Shown here piece by piece: positions 25,967-33,339 of a stretch of 64,000 bases of DNA. Origin of the DNA: Cyclobacteriaceae bacterium. GTDB taxonomy: Bacteria; Bacteroidota; Bacteroidia; Cytophagales; Cyclobacteriaceae. The position numbers and the translations under genes were made by a program. The stretch covers positions 186,001 to 250,000 of the forward strand of contig JANQOR010000038.1 of NCBI GenBank assembly GCA_028285685.1. The letters are read 5' to 3'. The notes below the pieces were generated by a model, which was given only the letters and a program-made list of their open reading frames with translations, did not search any database and had not been told where the DNA came from. Each line of letters starts with the position of its first letter. The first letter of the stretch is position 1.

Positions 25967-27033
25967 TCTAATTTTTTAAAATAAACCGTTTCGTACCTAG
26001 GAAGAGATTTGGGATGCAAAATCTTGATCAAATCGGCTAGTACCAAGTCCGGCCTTGAATAACCTGATTCAAAAAAATCATAACCTCCGTTTGGACCGAT
26101 TCTTTTGCTGTAGTTGAAAACCTTATCATTTTTAAAGGCCTCAAAAGAACCATACCTTTCGTCTTGCCCAAACATTTCTCCTCTTGAATTCAACGTGGAG
26201 GTACCAATCCAAAAGTCTGCATCGTACCCTGCTTCATAGACTGCTTCGAAGCTCAATTCAAGCCAACCTGAGGTTGTGTCCTCTTGCCACAGATACTGCC
26301 CTCCAGCATTGTTGAAAAAAGTGGCTGCCCAGTTTTGCCCACCAGGTAAAAACCAGGTATCACCATAAACAACTCCGCTCAATACAGCTGGTTTGATTTC
26401 AAAGTTCTCTCCAATTTTTTTGAGCCTGTTGTACTCTTGTTCGATGAAGTTGAATATAGAATCAGCTTTTTGTTGTTTGCCGAGTATGGCCCCAAAGAAT
26501 TTGATCCATTCAGCTCGCCCTAACGGATTTTTCTCCAAAAAATCAGAATTGTAAATTACGGGTATCCCGGATTCCTGGATCTTGTCTAGTGAATTCGCCT
26601 CCCCACCCATATCAAAAGCGATTACAGCCTCAGGTTTAAGACTTAGCAGTAGTTCCATATTCAGATTTCCATCAGGTCCAAGGTCTGTCAGAAAGCCTTC
26701 CTCAGCTCTTTTTCTGAACGCTTCAGAGCTTATGTAGTTGAAATTGGGAAATCCAACCACCACCTCCCCTGCCCCTAGCAATTCGAAAAAAGGCAGATGG
26801 GATGTGGACGTACAAACGACCCTAGTGAGTGGCTTATCGAGTGCATATTTTTTGGCAATCGTAGCTTTGGGCCATGGTTCGGATACGACCAGGTACTTCT
26901 CAGAGTTGTTAGCTTCGAAGTGAAACGTGGTTGCATACTTCACCTCACCGATGAGTCGCTGTGATTCCCCTTTGTTGGTCGTGCTGTCACATGCAACAAG
27001 GATTAAAAAGAACCAGCATGGGTTTTTTAACAT
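25963..27033 (-). CDS. btuF: Vitamin B12 ABC transporter, substrate-binding lipoprotein
   Basis: This 356-residue TroA-like helical-backbone binding protein has a lipoprotein signal (WFFLILVAC). Two lobes are joined by a long helix: the first with TSTSHLPFFELLGAGEVVVG and the second with WFLPGGQNWAATFFNNAGG. It delivers ligand to the BtuC-type permease in the periplasm. It is the first gene of the operon, divergent from the riboswitch and btuB. A -7 box lies only 5 bases upstream of the start, so the transcript may be nearly leaderless and the riboswitch would not control it. Confidence 0.83.
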   Translation of the reverse strand: MLKNPCWFFLILVACDSTTNKGESQRLIGEVKYATTFHFEANNSEKYLVVSEPWPKATIAKKYALDKPLTRVVCTSTSHLPFFELLGAGEVVVGFPNFNYISSEAFRKRAEEGFLTDLGPDGNLNMELLLSLKPEAVIAFDMGGEANSLDKIQESGIPVIYNSDFLEKNPLGRAEWIKFFGAILGKQQKADSIFNFIEQEYNRLKKIGENFEIKPAVLSGVVYGDTWFLPGGQNWAATFFNNAGGQYLWQEDTTSGWLELSFEAVYEAGYDADFWIGTSTLNSRGEMFGQDERYGSFEAFKNDKVFNYSKRIGPNGGYDFFESGYSRPDLVLADLIKILHPKSLPRYETVYFKKLE

Positions 27034-27037
27034 GCCT

Positions 27038-27045
27038 CAAAAGTA
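27038..27045 (-). promoter_or_regulatory. Candidate -7 box of the btuFCD operon
   Basis: The minus strand reads TACTTTTG (TAnnTTTG), ending 5 bases before the btuF ATG. It implies a leaderless or nearly leaderless transcript. Confidence 0.35.
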
Positions 27046-27067
27046 GCCTTCAAGAATTGAACTTAGT

Positions 27068-27075
27068 TAATTTTG
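27068..27075 (+). promoter_or_regulatory. Candidate -7 box of the riboswitch-btuB transcript
   Basis: TAATTTTG is an exact TAnnTTTG, placed about 30-35 bases before the first conserved riboswitch bases. No -33 TTG lies at the usual distance. Confidence 0.4.
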
Positions 27076-27105
27076 CTACGCATTTGGTTTCTTGCTCATC
27101 AACTC

Positions 27106-27290
27106 TTTGGTGATAAGAATTAAAAGGGAATCTCGTGCCCATCCCGATTGGGTTGGAAGTCGAGAGCTGTCCCCGCAACTGTAAGTTCGGAAAGTGTTTT
27201 GATGTATATCCACTGCTCCGATCCCGATAGCTATCGGGTCGGGTGGGAAGGAGTCAAAATCGAACAAGCCAGGAGACCTGCCATCTGCAT
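27106..27290 (+). promoter_or_regulatory. Cobalamin (AdoCbl-type) riboswitch upstream of btuB
   Basis: The conserved blocks appear in order: TTGGTG, AAAAGGGAA (about 27122-27130), CCGCAACTGTAA (27173-27184) and the B12 box GCCAGGAGACCTGCC (27268-27282). The last is followed by the btuB start about 90 bases on. When it binds cobalamin it should lower btuB expression. A peripheral arm holds a perfect 16-base palindrome, CCCGATAGCTATCGGG (27223-27238). Control is only of the plus-strand receptor. Together with the flanking promoter boxes it explains most of the 341-base gap between btuF and btuB. Confidence 0.93.
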
Positions 27291-27374
27291 TTAAGTAAAA
27301 CGAAGCTTCGGGTGAAAGCAGAGGAAAGGGGTTTACTCCTAATCTTTCTACGAGGCTCATAGTCAAGTAAAACT

Positions 27375-29264
27375 ATGAGAAACTATTTTTTAAGCATTGC
27401 AATTATTTGCTTGGGTTGGACTGTCAAGGCACAGGACTCCCTCAAAACCATTAGATTGAACGAGGTGGTGATCACAGGTACAAAATCTGAAATTCCCATC
27501 GAAAAATCAGGCAAGAGTATTTTTAAAATTACGCGAAAGGACATAGAGAGCAGTCCAGGGAAAAGTGTAGCGGACCTGCTGAACGTAACACCAGGAGTTC
27601 AAATGGATGGAAATTTCGGCCCGATCGGTACCAATATCAGCTATTTCGTTAGAGGTGCCTCAAGTAAACGCACTTTAATTTTGATTGATGGTATGCCTTT
27701 TAATGATCCCTCAGGTATCAACCAAACCTACGACTTACGATTACTTGACCTAAACCAGGTAGAATCCATTGAGGTTTTAAAAGGAGGGTTAAGCACGTTG
27801 TATGGAACAGGTGCTGCAGCGGGTGTCATTAACATTACCTTAAGGAAGCCCTCATCAGACTCATTTAGTGGAAATGCTAAAGTTGGATATGGAAGCTTCA
27901 ATACGCTAACACCAAGCCTTTCAGCTAGTGGTACAAGTGGAGATTTGACCTATTTGTTTACGGGTAGCTACAAGAAGACAGATGGCTTCTCTTCGGCGCA
28001 AGACCAGCTTAGTACTGGTAATTTTGATGATGATGGGTTTGAAGGACACAATTTCCTTGGCAAAATTGACTATCGCCTCTCAGGAGCCTTTGATTTGGGG
28101 TTTACAGCCTCCGTCGATGATTTCGAGACAGATTTTGATGGAGGTGCATTTTCGGACGGGGATAACACATCAGAGTATCACCAACTTCGCCTAGGATTAT
28201 CTCCAAAGTTGAAAATTGGTTCCGGGAGTTTGAAAGGTGATATCTTCTATAGTATGTTAGATCGGTTGTTCAACTCTCCCGATTTTCTCGATCCTACGCA
28301 GCGATTCATTAATGAGTATGATGCTAACACAATTCAGGCAGATGTTGTTTTAGATCAAAACTTATCTTCGATAGTTAAATTTATTGGTGGAATTAATTAT
28401 CAGGATCAGTCTTTTAGTCAGCCGTCGATTGAGGAGACGGACTTTAATTCTGTTGATCCATATGCCACCTTTATTTATGATCAGTCTGGACTTAATGTTC
28501 AGATTGGCTCTCGACTGAACAATCACAGTGAGTATGGATCGAAGCTTGTTTTCAACATGAATCCGTCTTATCTGGTAACAATCAGTAGCGATACAGATTT
28601 GAAGTTAATGGGATCTTACGCAACTTCTTACATTACTCCTTCCTTATTCCAGTTATACGGCTCCTTTGGGAATTTGGCGTTAGATCCGGAAGAATCAAAG
28701 TCTTTTGAATTGGGCTCAAGTATATACTCTTCTCGTATCACTTTCAATATCGCCTACTTCAGAAGGAATGATGAAGGATTAATTGATTTTAGATCGCTGT
28801 TTGATGAAGGTGGAAATTTTATTGGTGGAGAATACTTCAATACATCGAATGAAATAAAGACACAAGGTTTTGAGGCAGATTCAAAAATGAAACTCGGTGA
28901 TAACCTGGGTGTAAGTGCCAACTATACATATCTAGCAACGAAGGAAGATGTGGTGCTCTACAGGATACCTAAACATAAATATGGTGTTGCGATCTCTTAT
29001 GATCCGGCGAAATATTTGAACGTTGCAGTACGCTACACCCATACTGGAGAAAGGACCCAGCCATTTTTCAATTCAACGACGTTTGCAACCGAAGATTTGT
29101 TGACAAGTGCCTTTGATCTGGTCGACCTGTCGGCGCAATACACATTTGATCGATTAACAGTTTCAGGAGCAGTTAATAATGTTTTTGATGAAGAGTATAC
29201 AGCTATTATCGGTTTCAATACAATAGGTAGAAACTACAGTGTAGCTGTTAGTGTCGATTTTTAA
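27375..29264 (+). CDS. btuB: TonB-dependent vitamin B12 receptor
   Basis: This 629-residue outer-membrane receptor has a signal peptide (residues 1-19) and a TonB-box-like NEVVITGTK. The plug at about 40-150 contains SVADLLNVTPGVQ, FVRGASSKRTLILIDGMP and IEVLKGGLSTLYGTGAAAGVINI. A 22-strand-type barrel follows and ends GRNYSVAVSVDF with the terminal Phe. The length fits BtuB-sized receptors rather than larger SusC proteins. The riboswitch directly upstream makes cobalamin the expected ligand, and the divergent ABC genes supply inner-membrane uptake. The 3' end overlaps convergent meaB by 17 bases. Confidence 0.9.
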   Translation: MRNYFLSIAIICLGWTVKAQDSLKTIRLNEVVITGTKSEIPIEKSGKSIFKITRKDIESSPGKSVADLLNVTPGVQMDGNFGPIGTNISYFVRGASSKRTLILIDGMPFNDPSGINQTYDLRLLDLNQVESIEVLKGGLSTLYGTGAAAGVINITLRKPSSDSFSGNAKVGYGSFNTLTPSLSASGTSGDLTYLFTGSYKKTDGFSSAQDQLSTGNFDDDGFEGHNFLGKIDYRLSGAFDLGFTASVDDFETDFDGGAFSDGDNTSEYHQLRLGLSPKLKIGSGSLKGDIFYSMLDRLFNSPDFLDPTQRFINEYDANTIQADVVLDQNLSSIVKFIGGINYQDQSFSQPSIEETDFNSVDPYATFIYDQSGLNVQIGSRLNNHSEYGSKLVFNMNPSYLVTISSDTDLKLMGSYATSYITPSLFQLYGSFGNLALDPEESKSFELGSSIYSSRITFNIAYFRRNDEGLIDFRSLFDEGGNFIGGEYFNTSNEIKTQGFEADSKMKLGDNLGVSANYTYLATKEDVVLYRIPKHKYGVAISYDPAKYLNVAVRYTHTGERTQPFFNSTTFATEDLLTSAFDLVDLSAQYTFDRLTVSGAVNNVFDEEYTAIIGFNTIGRNYSVAVSVDF

Positions 29265-30252
29265 ACAACTCGTCAACGGCTTTACGCACTGAAATTTTTT
29301 GGGAGGAGATCATCTCCTCCTTTTCTTTTATTTCTTCGTTAATCTTGGGATTCGAATAGAAATCTTCTTGGAGCGACGTGCTTATTCGCTCACGAAACCA
29401 CCTGATGGATTGATTTTTTCTGTTAAGGTATATCCACCCACTTCCTTTCATTTGTTTTTGGTATTGCCCCATGGTTTTCCAGGCCTCTGATATTCCAGTT
29501 TTCTCAAGTGATGAGCATAGCTCGACTGGGACTACCCAGTCAGATTCGTGTGGTGGAAGAAGATGAATTGCATTTCTGAATTCCTCGCGCGCACTTCTTG
29601 CGGTATCCAGATTATTACCATCGGCCTTATTGATTAGGATATGATCAGCTAATTCCATTATTCCTCGTTTGATACCTTGGAGCTCATCACCTCCACCGGC
29701 AAGCAAAAGGAGTAGAAAATAGTCCACCATATCCTTGACCATCGTTTCACTCTGACCTACACCCACAGTTTCAACCAGGATTATTTCGAAGCCTGCCGCT
29801 TCACACAGCATAATTGCCTCGCGGGTATTCGAAGCTACACCTCCAAGACTTTTTCCTGCAGCGGTAGGTCGGATATATGCACTGGGATCGTTCGCCAATT
29901 CAGGCATCCTTGTTTTGTCCCCAAGAATGCTGCCACCTGTTCGACTACTAGTCGGATCAATTGAAAGGACTGCGACTCGTTTTCCATTTGAAGTTAGTAG
30001 CTTTCCCAAAGCTTCGATGAAGGTACTTTTTCCTACTCCTGGCACTCCGGTAATGCCAATTTTAAAGCTCTGACCGGTATAAGGAAGGATCTTATCTATA
30101 AGCTCAGACGCTATTTTTTTCTCTTCAGGATGCTTGCTTTCAACGATGGTAATGGCCTTGCTCAGAGAAATCTTATTCTTAGCCAGTAGATCATTTACAA
30201 GGGCTTGTAGATGAATTTTGGGTGTTCGCCGAAAAGTTGAATCGTTAGGCAT
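29248..30252 (-). CDS. meaB: Methylmalonyl-CoA mutase-associated GTPase MeaB
   Basis: This 334-residue G3E-family P-loop GTPase has Walker A GVPGVGKST, IDPTSSRTGGSILGDKTRM (a MeaB/ArgK signature), ETVGVGQSE and NKADG. It protects and reloads the adenosylcobalamin mutase in the cytoplasm. Both mutase subunits are encoded about 7-10 kb away in this window and B12 uptake is next to it, which fits well. The start is the Met of MPNDSTFRRTP. Its 3' end overlaps btuB tail to tail, with no terminator visible between them. Confidence 0.93.
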   Translation of the reverse strand: MPNDSTFRRTPKIHLQALVNDLLAKNKISLSKAITIVESKHPEEKKIASELIDKILPYTGQSFKIGITGVPGVGKSTFIEALGKLLTSNGKRVAVLSIDPTSSRTGGSILGDKTRMPELANDPSAYIRPTAAGKSLGGVASNTREAIMLCEAAGFEIILVETVGVGQSETMVKDMVDYFLLLLLAGGGDELQGIKRGIMELADHILINKADGNNLDTARSAREEFRNAIHLLPPHESDWVVPVELCSSLEKTGISEAWKTMGQYQKQMKGSGWIYLNRKNQSIRWFRERISTSLQEDFYSNPKINEEIKEKEEMISSQKISVRKAVDELFKNRH

Positions 30253-30385
30253 TCATTTAATGTTAAAATTGTTTAATTTCAAGAAAAAATTTAAATCTTC
30301 TAATTTAGGATTTGGTCACATGGGGGAGAAATGATTACTTGCATATTGATCGCATAAATCTAATTCACCCACTAAAAGTAAAGCA

Positions 30386-31633
30386 ATGTTTAGGAGATTT
30401 TGGCTTGACGTAATCCTAGGTACGATTTTTATTTTGGGCTTAATGGGACTGTTTAGCAGTCTCACAGCCTTCAAGGTCTTTGACATAATGGATCCAATAG
30501 GAGATGCTTTTTCCGATATGGAGTTTACTGACATCTATTTTTCACAGCTGTTGGATGACCCAATCGCTGATCAGGATATTGTGTTAGTAAATATCGCATT
30601 CGAATCAAGAGCAAGTATTGCCATGATGGTTGATTCAATTAGTCAGCATAATCCAGCCGTAATTGGTGTAGATACCTTTTTTGATTTTCCAAAAGAGGAT
30701 ACATTGGGGGACATGATGCTGATGGAGTCTTTTGGTAGGGTGGAAAATCTGGTTTTAGTTACTCAACTTTTCTATAACCTGGAAACGGATGAATTTGACT
30801 CGATTAGAACTTCCTGGCCTTGGTTTACCTGGAATTCGGACTCAGCGCATGCAAATCTGGTCACTGATGCAGGAGTACAGGAGGATTTGAAAATGTGCAG
30901 AACATTTACCCCGGTTTTGACAATGGCCGATGGTACGGAGCAACAGGCTTTTGCTGTAAGACTTGCTTCTTACTTTGCGCCTGAAAAGGTTGATCGATTT
31001 CTTGAAACGGCTAGAGAAGAGGAGATAATCAACTATAGAGGTAATGTCTTGGATTATGGGGCAACAAAATTTGGGACAAAGTTTGCAGCTCTAGATGTTC
31101 AGGACGTTTTTCTTGGAAATTATGTGCCGGAAATGATTGAAGGGAAAGTAGTTATTTTCTGTTATCTGGGTAACTACCTGGGGGATAGGGAATCCTTACA
31201 GGACAAGTATTTTACTCCATTGAATGAGGTTTACATCGGGAGAGCACTGGCTGATATGTTTGGAGGAGTTGTTCACGCGAATATTGTCTCTATGATCTTG
31301 AACGAAGATTACATCTTTTATTTGACTGATACGGAAATATGGGTGTTGACCATCTTTGTTCTTTTTCTGAATATTATGATCTTCTCTTGGATCTACAAGA
31401 AATTACCTAAGTGGTACGATGGTGTCACGAAGGTTATTCAGGTTGTTGAATTAATAGGACTGCCATACATTATGATATATGCGCTTGATCTATATAATCT
31501 GAAATTGGATTTGACGATCCTTTTGTTTGCGATTGCGGTATCTGGTGATGGTTTGGAAGTCTATTATGGAGTTGTTAAAAATGCTCTTTCGAAAGAAGGG
31601 CGTAAAGAATTATTTAGAGTATCACGTTTATAA
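30386..31633 (+). CDS. Orphan CHASE2-domain membrane protein
   Basis: This 415-residue protein has one N-terminal TM helix (about 8-28), a large outer domain of the CHASE2 type and three closely spaced C-terminal TM helices (about 315-400). The CHASE2 hallmarks are DIVLVNIAFESRASIAMMV and NPAVIGVDTFFDFPKED. CHASE2 normally senses signals for a kinase, cyclase or other output domain. Here the chain ends about 20 residues after the last helix, so no output domain exists. It probably acts through a partner. The next gene encodes a FecR-like secreted protein 30 bases downstream, and the CHAT-TPR gene lies opposite. Confidence 0.8.
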   Translation: MFRRFWLDVILGTIFILGLMGLFSSLTAFKVFDIMDPIGDAFSDMEFTDIYFSQLLDDPIADQDIVLVNIAFESRASIAMMVDSISQHNPAVIGVDTFFDFPKEDTLGDMMLMESFGRVENLVLVTQLFYNLETDEFDSIRTSWPWFTWNSDSAHANLVTDAGVQEDLKMCRTFTPVLTMADGTEQQAFAVRLASYFAPEKVDRFLETAREEEIINYRGNVLDYGATKFGTKFAALDVQDVFLGNYVPEMIEGKVVIFCYLGNYLGDRESLQDKYFTPLNEVYIGRALADMFGGVVHANIVSMILNEDYIFYLTDTEIWVLTIFVLFLNIMIFSWIYKKLPKWYDGVTKVIQVVELIGLPYIMIYALDLYNLKLDLTILLFAIAVSGDGLEVYYGVVKNALSKEGRKELFRVSRL

Positions 31634-31663
31634 ATTGTAAATACCAATCAAATTGGAAGTATC

Positions 31664-32611
31664 ATGAGAAAAGTTGTTTCGATTACACTCACACTATTGC
31701 TCGTTTTTGCTGTTGAAACTGCGTTTGGTCAAGGCTACGTTTTTAGAGTTCTTGCCAACAAGGGCCAAAACACAGTGAAGCGAGCCGGAGCTGCCGCTGC
31801 TGTCGCCCTTAAAACTGGAGCGACTTTGAATGCCGGCGATGAACTAATTGCTTCACAAGGTGCTTACATCGGTTTAATGCACAGATCTGGAAAGACCCTG
31901 GAAGTTAGAACACCAGGTGCTCAAAAAGTGTCTGACCTTGAGAAAAAGGTTAACACTAAGACTGCAAGTGTTTCAAGCCGATACGCCACATTCCTTGCTA
32001 ACAAGATGAATGAGAAGCAAAACACAAACTACAGATCACGACTAAATGCAACAGGAGCTGTTTCAAGAGCTCTTGCAGGGGACGCAAGCATCAAGGTGCT
32101 GTTACCTAATGAAGTCAAAGTGATCAGTGATAATGCCATCATTTCCTGGGATAGCCCGGAAGGGATTGAGCAAAACGAATATGTAGTCACTGTAAAAAAC
32201 ATTTTTGATGAGGAAATATACATGAAGGAAGTAGCGGGAAATGCTGTGAATCTTGATTTTACAGATCCACAGCTTAAAAACGATGAAGGATTGTATATTC
32301 TAACCGTAAAGGCTAAGGAAAACCTAGAAGTTACCTCAGGTACAATTGGCATCAAAAAGCTTAAGGGCGAAGATGCTTCACAATACCAAGAAGGACTCAC
32401 AGCTTTACAAGCTGAGGTTTCGGAAGAAGGACCGCTTGGAAAAGTTATCTATGCGTCCTTTTATGAAGAGAATGGTTTGATTTTGGACGCATTGACCAAG
32501 ATGCAGGAAGCAATTGAACTTAGCCCGGAGGTACAAGATTTTGAAGAACTAAGAAAGGATATCCTTGAAAGAAACGGGATCAAAATCTTTGAAGAGAGAA
32601 ATCAAGAGTAA
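31664..32611 (+). CDS. Secreted FecR-like domain protein
   Basis: A signal peptide (residues 1-22, ending TAFGQ) precedes a FecR-like beta domain. That domain has an LKTGATLNAGDELIAS turn and HRSGKTLEVRTPG. A basic linker, an Ig- or fibronectin-like domain (about 145-225) and a short helical C-terminal region that could be one TPR hairpin (about 240-300) follow. The FecR-like assignment is from pattern only. It is the second gene of a two-gene transcript with the CHASE2 protein and is closed by a strong terminator. It is likely periplasmic, where the CHASE2 sensor domain and the CHAT protein should also be. Confidence 0.6.
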   Translation: MRKVVSITLTLLLVFAVETAFGQGYVFRVLANKGQNTVKRAGAAAAVALKTGATLNAGDELIASQGAYIGLMHRSGKTLEVRTPGAQKVSDLEKKVNTKTASVSSRYATFLANKMNEKQNTNYRSRLNATGAVSRALAGDASIKVLLPNEVKVISDNAIISWDSPEGIEQNEYVVTVKNIFDEEIYMKEVAGNAVNLDFTDPQLKNDEGLYILTVKAKENLEVTSGTIGIKKLKGEDASQYQEGLTALQAEVSEEGPLGKVIYASFYEENGLILDALTKMQEAIELSPEVQDFEELRKDILERNGIKIFEERNQE

Positions 32612-32632
32612 AAACATTGAGTGTATGAAGCT

Positions 32633-32662
32633 AACCCGATTGCCTTGGCAATCGGGTTTTTT
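32633..32662 (+). terminator. Intrinsic terminator after the CHASE2/FecR-like genes
   Basis: A perfect 12-base stem (AACCCGATTGCC with GGCAATCGGGTT) and a 2-base loop are followed by a T-run. It lies 22 bases after the stop at 32611. Confidence 0.88.
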
Positions 32663-32754
32663 GTAAACACTTAGTTAATTCGATAGTTGGGCGCGGATAT
32701 TTTTAAGGTAATTTGAAAGATCTAGTGGATTCTATCGATTGAAGGTCTCCAAAA

Positions 32755-32820
32755 AATTGCAAGAGTGTTCGAACAACGAACGAAAAGGCTATGATTTTTC
32801 ATGGCCTTTTATTGTTTCTA
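32755..32820 (-). repeat. Bipartite hairpin repeat, copy 1 (with terminator)
   Basis: This copy matches 33263-33331 over nearly its whole length. Both copies have arms GTTCG/CGAAC around a variable spacer, then a stem based on GGCTATGA/TCATGGCC (32783-32810). It ends the PH-like gene on the minus strand. Confidence 0.7.
32783..32810 (-). terminator. Hairpin terminator after the PH-like gene
   Basis: It has twelve-base arms with one G-U pair and a TTTT loop, 41 bases past the stop on the minus strand. The T-run after it is only four bases. Confidence 0.6.
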
Positions 32821-32850
32821 ACTCAAAGTGATCACCAGTTGTCTTGAAGT

Positions 32851-33241
32851 TTAAGCTCTCAAAATCGTTAAGAACTCTTCTCGTCTTTTCTCAGGCATAT
32901 CAAAAGAGGACATTGCTATTTTCTTTCCGTTCATAAGTGTAATAAGAATTTTAAATGAGTAACCTTCAACTTCCTCAATAGATTGAATTTCCGACCTCTT
33001 GAATTTATGATAACCATAGTAGCCTTTCGCAATCTTGATCTCATCGCCATCAATTACAATAAAATAGGGATTGAAAAATAAGGTGATCGTAAGAAATAGT
33101 AGAGCCACTGCTCCAAGTACATTCACTATATCTAATACTCTGGGATCGCTAAAGTCGACTTGGTATGCTTCTTGTAAAAAGAAAAAGGAACACAAAGTGG
33201 GCAGAGTAGACGAAGAAATGCTTCTTGACCTTGAAGTGCAT
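32851..33241 (-). CDS. Small PH-like membrane protein, probably frameshifted
   Basis: The minus strand from the ATG at 33241 encodes MHFKVKKHFFVYSAHFVFLFLF, but this frame stops at 33149-33151. The frame one base away carries a convincing protein: QEAYQVDFSDPRVLDIVNVLG, a TM helix, then a PH-like beta domain (IVIDGDEIKIAKGYYGYHK, SIEEVEG, LTLMNGKKIAM). Dropping one T from the two T5 runs (33176-33186) joins both into a 129-residue chain. The second frame alone has its only upstream ATG inside the terminator repeat, which is unlikely as a start. It may be a real frameshift, a sequencing error or slippage. Function unknown. Confidence 0.5.
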
Positions 33242-33262
33242 ATTTGTATGAACAATATAATG

Positions 33263-33331
33263 AATTGCAGGAGTGTTCGAATAACGAACAAAAAAAGGCT
33301 ATGATTTTTCATAGCCTTCTTATTGTTTCTA
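33263..33331 (-). repeat. Bipartite hairpin repeat, copy 2 (with terminator)
   Basis: This is the second copy of the repeat at 32755-32820, here directly after the CHAT-TPR gene. The stem AAGGCTATGA/TCATAGCCTT is perfect. Differences between the copies in the stem (A-T against G-T pairing) keep the fold. Confidence 0.7.
33290..33318 (-). terminator. Intrinsic terminator of the CHAT-TPR gene
   Basis: On the minus strand a 10-base perfect stem with a 4-base loop is followed by seven T. It starts about 20 bases after the stop of the CHAT gene. Confidence 0.8.
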
Positions 33332-33339
33332 TCGAATTC

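Noticed and set aside
24169-27033. Siderophore or haem ABC importer
   Set aside because: The family alone would allow it, but the riboswitch-controlled divergent receptor and nearby meaB and mutase favour cobalamin.
27223-27238. Palindrome CCCGATAGCTATCGGG as an intrinsic terminator
   Set aside because: No T-run follows and it lies before the B12 box within the riboswitch.
27076-27366. A 96-codon frame on the minus strand across the riboswitch
   Set aside because: It is the complement of conserved riboswitch sequence and has no protein-like character.
33071-33304. A plus-strand frame opposite the PH-like gene
   Set aside because: Its composition is lysine-rich shadow sequence; the minus strand has the TM helix and PH-like motifs.
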